7,013 nt of DNA. Source: JAVEVF01 sp034005175 (GTDB lineage: Bacteria > Actinomycetota > Coriobacteriia > Anaerosomatales > SLCP01). The DNA is taken from assembly GCA_034005175.1 (NCBI GenBank), contig JAVEVF010000096.1, positions 1-7,013 on the forward strand, read 5' to 3'. The notes under the pieces are model-generated. The model had not been told where the DNA came from. It worked only from the letters and a program-made list of their open reading frames with translations, and searched no databases. The translations under genes were made by a program, and so were the position numbers. Within the stretch, counting starts at the first letter, position 1; every line of letters begins with the position of its first letter. Positions 4,865 to 7,013 of this stretch are shown here, piece after piece.

Positions 4865-6111
4865 CAGGCCGCCTCTGCGAACCGTGATCCCCAATGATCG
4901 TCCCATGTGTCGTTGTAGCGCAGCATCCTGAGTTTGACCATGCCTTGTGCTCCTGGCCGAAGCCAGCTCATGCCTCTGAGCTTGAAGCGCCTGGAGATCA
5001 CGACATCGACGGCCTTTTCCACGCATCCTGAGCCGAACAGGTCGGTCCGGGTGTAGTTGGCGATGCCGGCCGCGTTGTTCCGCAGGTAGGTGAGCAGGGA
5101 CCTCCACGCCTCCTCGCGCTCAGGCGAGGGGCGAGCCGCCCGGAGCACGGCGAGCGCGCCTTTCGGGTCGCCCGCCAGACACGCCGCGACCGCCTCCTCG
5201 CGCACAGGCAGATCACACTCGTCGGGATAGACCCGCCTGATGCGGTGTTTGAGATGGTAGAGGTCGAGCACGTAGACCGCATCGGGGAAGACGTCTTTGG
5301 CCATCGTCCTGATCCAGCCCGCCCCGTCCCCGATCAGGATCGTACGTCCACACGCGAGCATGCCGGCCTCCATCGCGAGCACGCTCATGCGCCTCCCGAA
5401 CGTGGTCGAGTCCTCGATGCCGGCATAGACCGCACGGTCGACAAGCTCGACACGGTCTTTCGACACGCTGGCCTTGGCCCCGTAGACCACGCCGACCTTG
5501 GCCTCGAAATCGCCTTTCGTGCCCCGGTCGGGGACGAACCCGCCGTCCACGGCGATCACGAGCGTGTCCTTGTGGCCGCGCTCCACCTTCTGCTCCGGGC
5601 AGACCCCGTGTGAGTAGAGCGCCCCGGTGGCGGCCTCGATCGCCTCGTCGATATACGGAGCCTCGGCTTTCGCCCGCCGCTGCAGGCTGCCGTGCGAGAT
5701 CTCGCCCCCGGTCAGGCGGGAGAGCGTCTTTGAGGAGCGCTCGTAGCCGAGCATCGATGCCAGGTACAGGCCGCGCTCCACGAGCGCGAGGGAGTGGCGG
5801 CCGCGCGGAAGCACTCCATCGAGCGGCCGGGTGAAGTGGCCGCAGGCGCACGAGAAGGTGCGCACCGCGACCCTGGTCTCGCCGCACAGAAACCCGATGG
5901 TGCGCTTGGAGGTCTTCACGACCTTGAGCTGAGCACCGCACACAGGGCAGTCCCTGGAGCCCAACAGCTCGGACTCGAGTTGCGCGAAGACCTGTGGGAT
6001 CGCCGTGAGCTGCGCCACTCGGACAGCCTCGTCGAGGCCACGGTCGGCGAGCGCGGCGGTCGGTGCACCGATCTCGAACTCCACGACACCCAGATCGACT
6101 CGGACTATCAT
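4864..6111 (-). CDS. IS-B transposase, zinc-finger DDE type (ISKra4/UPF0236-like)
   Basis: A 415-residue DDE transposase. An N-terminal zinc ribbon is made by CPVCG (Cys55, Cys58) and CAC (Cys88, Cys90). The catalytic core follows: Asp189 in AVDGGFVPDRGTKG, Asp262 in LIGDGAGWI, then DLYHLKHRI (about 283-291). Glu365 is in GSGCVEKAVDVVISRRFKLRGMSW in two parts (361-383). The closing GAQGMVKLRMLRYND is also typical of the group. The ATG at 6111 has AAGGAG 9 nt upstream, but that site lies inside a long hairpin (6118-6166), which should hold down translation. The TGA at 4866-4864 overlaps the left inverted repeat. The frame is intact, so the element may still be active. Assignment to ISKra4 versus ISLre2 (both contain UPF0236-like proteins) is from motif memory only. 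Confidence 0.88.
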   Translation of the reverse strand: MIVRVDLGVVEFEIGAPTAALADRGLDEAVRVAQLTAIPQVFAQLESELLGSRDCPVCGAQLKVVKTSKRTIGFLCGETRVAVRTFSCACGHFTRPLDGVLPRGRHSLALVERGLYLASMLGYERSSKTLSRLTGGEISHGSLQRRAKAEAPYIDEAIEAATGALYSHGVCPEQKVERGHKDTLVIAVDGGFVPDRGTKGDFEAKVGVVYGAKASVSKDRVELVDRAVYAGIEDSTTFGRRMSVLAMEAGMLACGRTILIGDGAGWIRTMAKDVFPDAVYVLDLYHLKHRIRRVYPDECDLPVREEAVAACLAGDPKGALAVLRAARPSPEREEAWRSLLTYLRNNAAGIANYTRTDLFGSGCVEKAVDVVISRRFKLRGMSWLRPGAQGMVKLRMLRYNDTWDDHWGSRFAEAA

Positions 6112-6117
6112 CAGGGT

Positions 6118-6166
6118 GGACTCCTTTCTTCAGTCGGTTGTGGTGACTTCACTGAAGAAGGAGTCC
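6118..6166 (-). promoter_or_regulatory. RNA hairpin sequestering the IS-B transposase ribosome-binding site
   Basis: Arms 6118-6134 (17 nt) and 6151-6166 (16 nt) are complementary apart from one bulged A and enclose a 16-nt loop. In the transposase mRNA the 3' arm contains AAGGAG (6126-6121), which pairs fully with CTCCTT of the 5' arm. Any transcript entering from outside IS-B would fold this stem and hide the ribosome-binding site. A weak TTGACC (6180-6175) could drive an internal start near 6145, inside the loop, leaving the site free; no good -10 is visible. Confidence 0.72.
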
Positions 6167-6179
6167 GCCTGTTTGGTCA

Positions 6180-6202
6180 ATGTCCGAGTTTGGGATGCTT
6201 CC
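6180..6202 (-). repeat. IS-B right terminal inverted repeat
   Basis: Its reverse complement begins GGAAGCATCCCAAACT, then CGGACAT. Only two mismatches to 4842-4864. Confidence 0.9.
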
Positions 6203-6218
6203 CTCCTTCGCGGGTGCC

Positions 6219-6247
6219 CTTTCATTTCACCTCTGCACTGCTATACT
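6219..6247 (+). promoter_or_regulatory. rpsB promoter
   Basis: TATACT (6242-6247) is a strong -10. The -35 region 17 bp upstream, CTTTCA (6219-6224), is only a partial match. Transcription should start near 6254, giving a leader of about 108 nt. The IS-B end lies 16 bp upstream of the -35. Confidence 0.6.
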
Positions 6248-6253
6248 GTCACG

Positions 6254-6361
6254 GCTCGTAACTACGCATGCCCGTGGACTTCGGCGCGAAGGTGCCACCG
6301 AGAGGTGGTCGCAGCCGGGGGGTGAACCGGGCAGAGGAACAACCGAAAGGAAGGCATCGCC
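6254..6361 (+). promoter_or_regulatory. rpsB 5' leader, structured
   Basis: The leader holds GCCACC-GAGA-GGTGGT, a 6-bp stem closed by a GNRA-type tetraloop, around 6295-6310. A GC-rich segment with CCGG on each side of a short loop follows. The ribosome-binding site GGAAGG ends 7 nt before the ATG. S2 is known to regulate its own mRNA through the leader in several bacteria; whether this leader does so is inference. No gene is seen here. Confidence 0.35.
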
Positions 6362-7013
6362 ATGCCCGTAGTCACCATGAAAAGCCTGCTCGAGGCCGGT
6401 GTCCACTTCGGCCACCAGACGCGCCGGTGGAACCCGAAGATGAAGCCCTACATCTTCACCGAGCGCAACGGCATCTACATCCTCGACCTTCAACGCACGT
6501 TGCGGGAACTCGAGCACTCGTACAAGTTCGCACGTGCCGTGGGCACCCGTAACCAGCAGATCCTGTTCGTGGGCACCAAGAAGCAGGCCCAGGAACCCAT
6601 CGCTACCGAGGCCACCCGCGCCGGTCAGCCATACGTGACCAACCGTTGGCTCGGAGGCATGCTCACCAACTTCGTCACGATGCGCGGTCGTGTGGCTCGC
6701 ATGGTGGAACTTGAGACCATGGAAGAAGACGGTCGCATGGCTGCGCTCCCCAAAAAGGAGCAGATCCTGCTGCGTAAGGAGCTTGCGAAGCTACAAGCCA
6801 ACCTGAATGGAGTGCGGGACATGCGGGATCTGCCGGCGGCGGTGTTCGTCGTCGACACAAAGCGTGAAGATATCGCGATCAAGGAGGCGCGCCGCCTTCG
6901 TATCCCGATCATCGGCCTCGTAGACACCAACGCCGATCCGGATGAGGTCGACTACCTGATCCCGGCCAACGATGACGCGATCCGCTCGGTGGGTCTGATG
7001 TGTCGCGTCATGG
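6362..7013 (+). CDS. rpsB: 30S ribosomal protein S2, N-terminal part (cut by the window edge)
   Basis: S2 is a head protein of the small ribosomal subunit. Translation from ATG 6362 gives 217 complete codons open to the end: MPVVTMKSLLEAGVHFGHQT, RRWNPKMKPYIF, IYILDLQRTL, QILFVGTKKQA, RWLGGMLTNF, then VFVVDTKREDIAIKEARRL and IPIIGLVDTNADPDEVDYLI. These are the standard S2 motifs in order. The central helical insert with LPKKEQILLRKELAKLQANL is also typical. S2 is usually 230-260 residues, so only the C-terminal end is missing. GGAAGG lies 7 nt upstream of the ATG. Read to the right away from IS-B; tsf would be the expected next gene but is outside the window. Confidence 0.98.
   Translation, partial: MPVVTMKSLLEAGVHFGHQTRRWNPKMKPYIFTERNGIYILDLQRTLRELEHSYKFARAVGTRNQQILFVGTKKQAQEPIATEATRAGQPYVTNRWLGGMLTNFVTMRGRVARMVELETMEEDGRMAALPKKEQILLRKELAKLQANLNGVRDMRDLPAAVFVVDTKREDIAIKEARRLRIPIIGLVDTNADPDEVDYLIPANDDAIRSVGLMCRVM

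Larger units (their letters stand above)
4842..6202 (-). mobile_element. Complete insertion sequence IS-B, ISKra4/UPF0236-like
   Basis: The 1361-bp element has 23-bp terminal inverted repeats that agree at 21 positions; the outer 16 (GGAAGCATCCCAAACT) are identical. One transposase gene fills it, and its stop codon touches the left repeat. Flanking bases (left CTCTGAT, right CTCCTTC) give no exact target duplication, which occurs in some ISKra4-type elements or may reflect recombination between copies. It lies between the divergent genes rpmE and rpsB. Confidence 0.88.

Noticed and set aside
5213..5941. 242-codon minus-strand frame inside the IS-B transposase
   Set aside because: Overlaps the recognised transposase in another frame; Arg-rich with no motifs.
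6268..6552. Alternative frame from ATG 6268 before and over rpsB, sharing CATGCCCGT with the true start
   Set aside because: Out of frame with rpsB, basic and low complexity, no S2 similarity; the 9-bp match is probably chance.

Overview
The window looks like a chromosomal segment of a high-GC Gram-positive bacterium. A flavin-dependent thymidylate synthase (ThyX), a DUF1385/YqhQ membrane protein, ribosomal protein L31 (RpmE) and ribosomal protein S2 (RpsB) form a conserved housekeeping background. Gene content, GC-rich coding DNA and GTG starts suggest Actinobacteriota, plausibly a Coriobacteriia-type lineage; this placement is inference. Two insertion sequences and a toxin-antitoxin pair are set into this background.

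Layout from left to right. Positions 1-287 (minus) hold the 5' part of a DUF3800 gene, recognisable by its N-terminal DESGD motif, broken by a frameshift after 38 codons and running off the left edge. Positions 357-1712 are a complete insertion sequence (IS-A). It encodes a D,D-35-E integrase-type transposase of about 407 residues, has two copies of a roughly 22-bp binding-site-like repeat at each end, and is flanked by the 5-bp direct repeat TACAT. Positions 1769-3481 (minus) are the tightly coupled pair thyX then DUF1385/yqhQ, with the thyX stop touching the next start (TAAGTG). Divergent from thyX, 3617-4188 (plus) is a MazEF-type toxin-antitoxin operon with a strong promoter placed so that the antitoxin mRNA should be leaderless. 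It converges on rpmE (4266-4736, minus), whose product carries an Ala/Glu/Lys-rich tail longer than its L31 domain. A second complete insertion sequence (IS-B, 4842-6202) carries a zinc-finger DDE transposase of the ISKra4/UPF0236 type. It sits in the divergent promoter region between rpmE and rpsB. rpsB (6362 onward, plus) runs off the right edge.

How it fits together: thyX (dTMP synthesis), L31 and S2 are growth-essential or growth-linked genes. The mobile pieces lie only in the gaps between them: IS-A beyond the 3' end of the thyX-yqhQ unit, the toxin-antitoxin pair in the thyX/rpmE gap, and IS-B in the rpmE/rpsB promoter gap without touching either predicted core promoter. No wholly new multi-gene system is visible. 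The best candidates for a second look are the RNA hairpin that buries the IS-B transposase ribosome-binding site, the doubled terminal repeats of IS-A, the long L31 tail and the leaderless toxin-antitoxin start.
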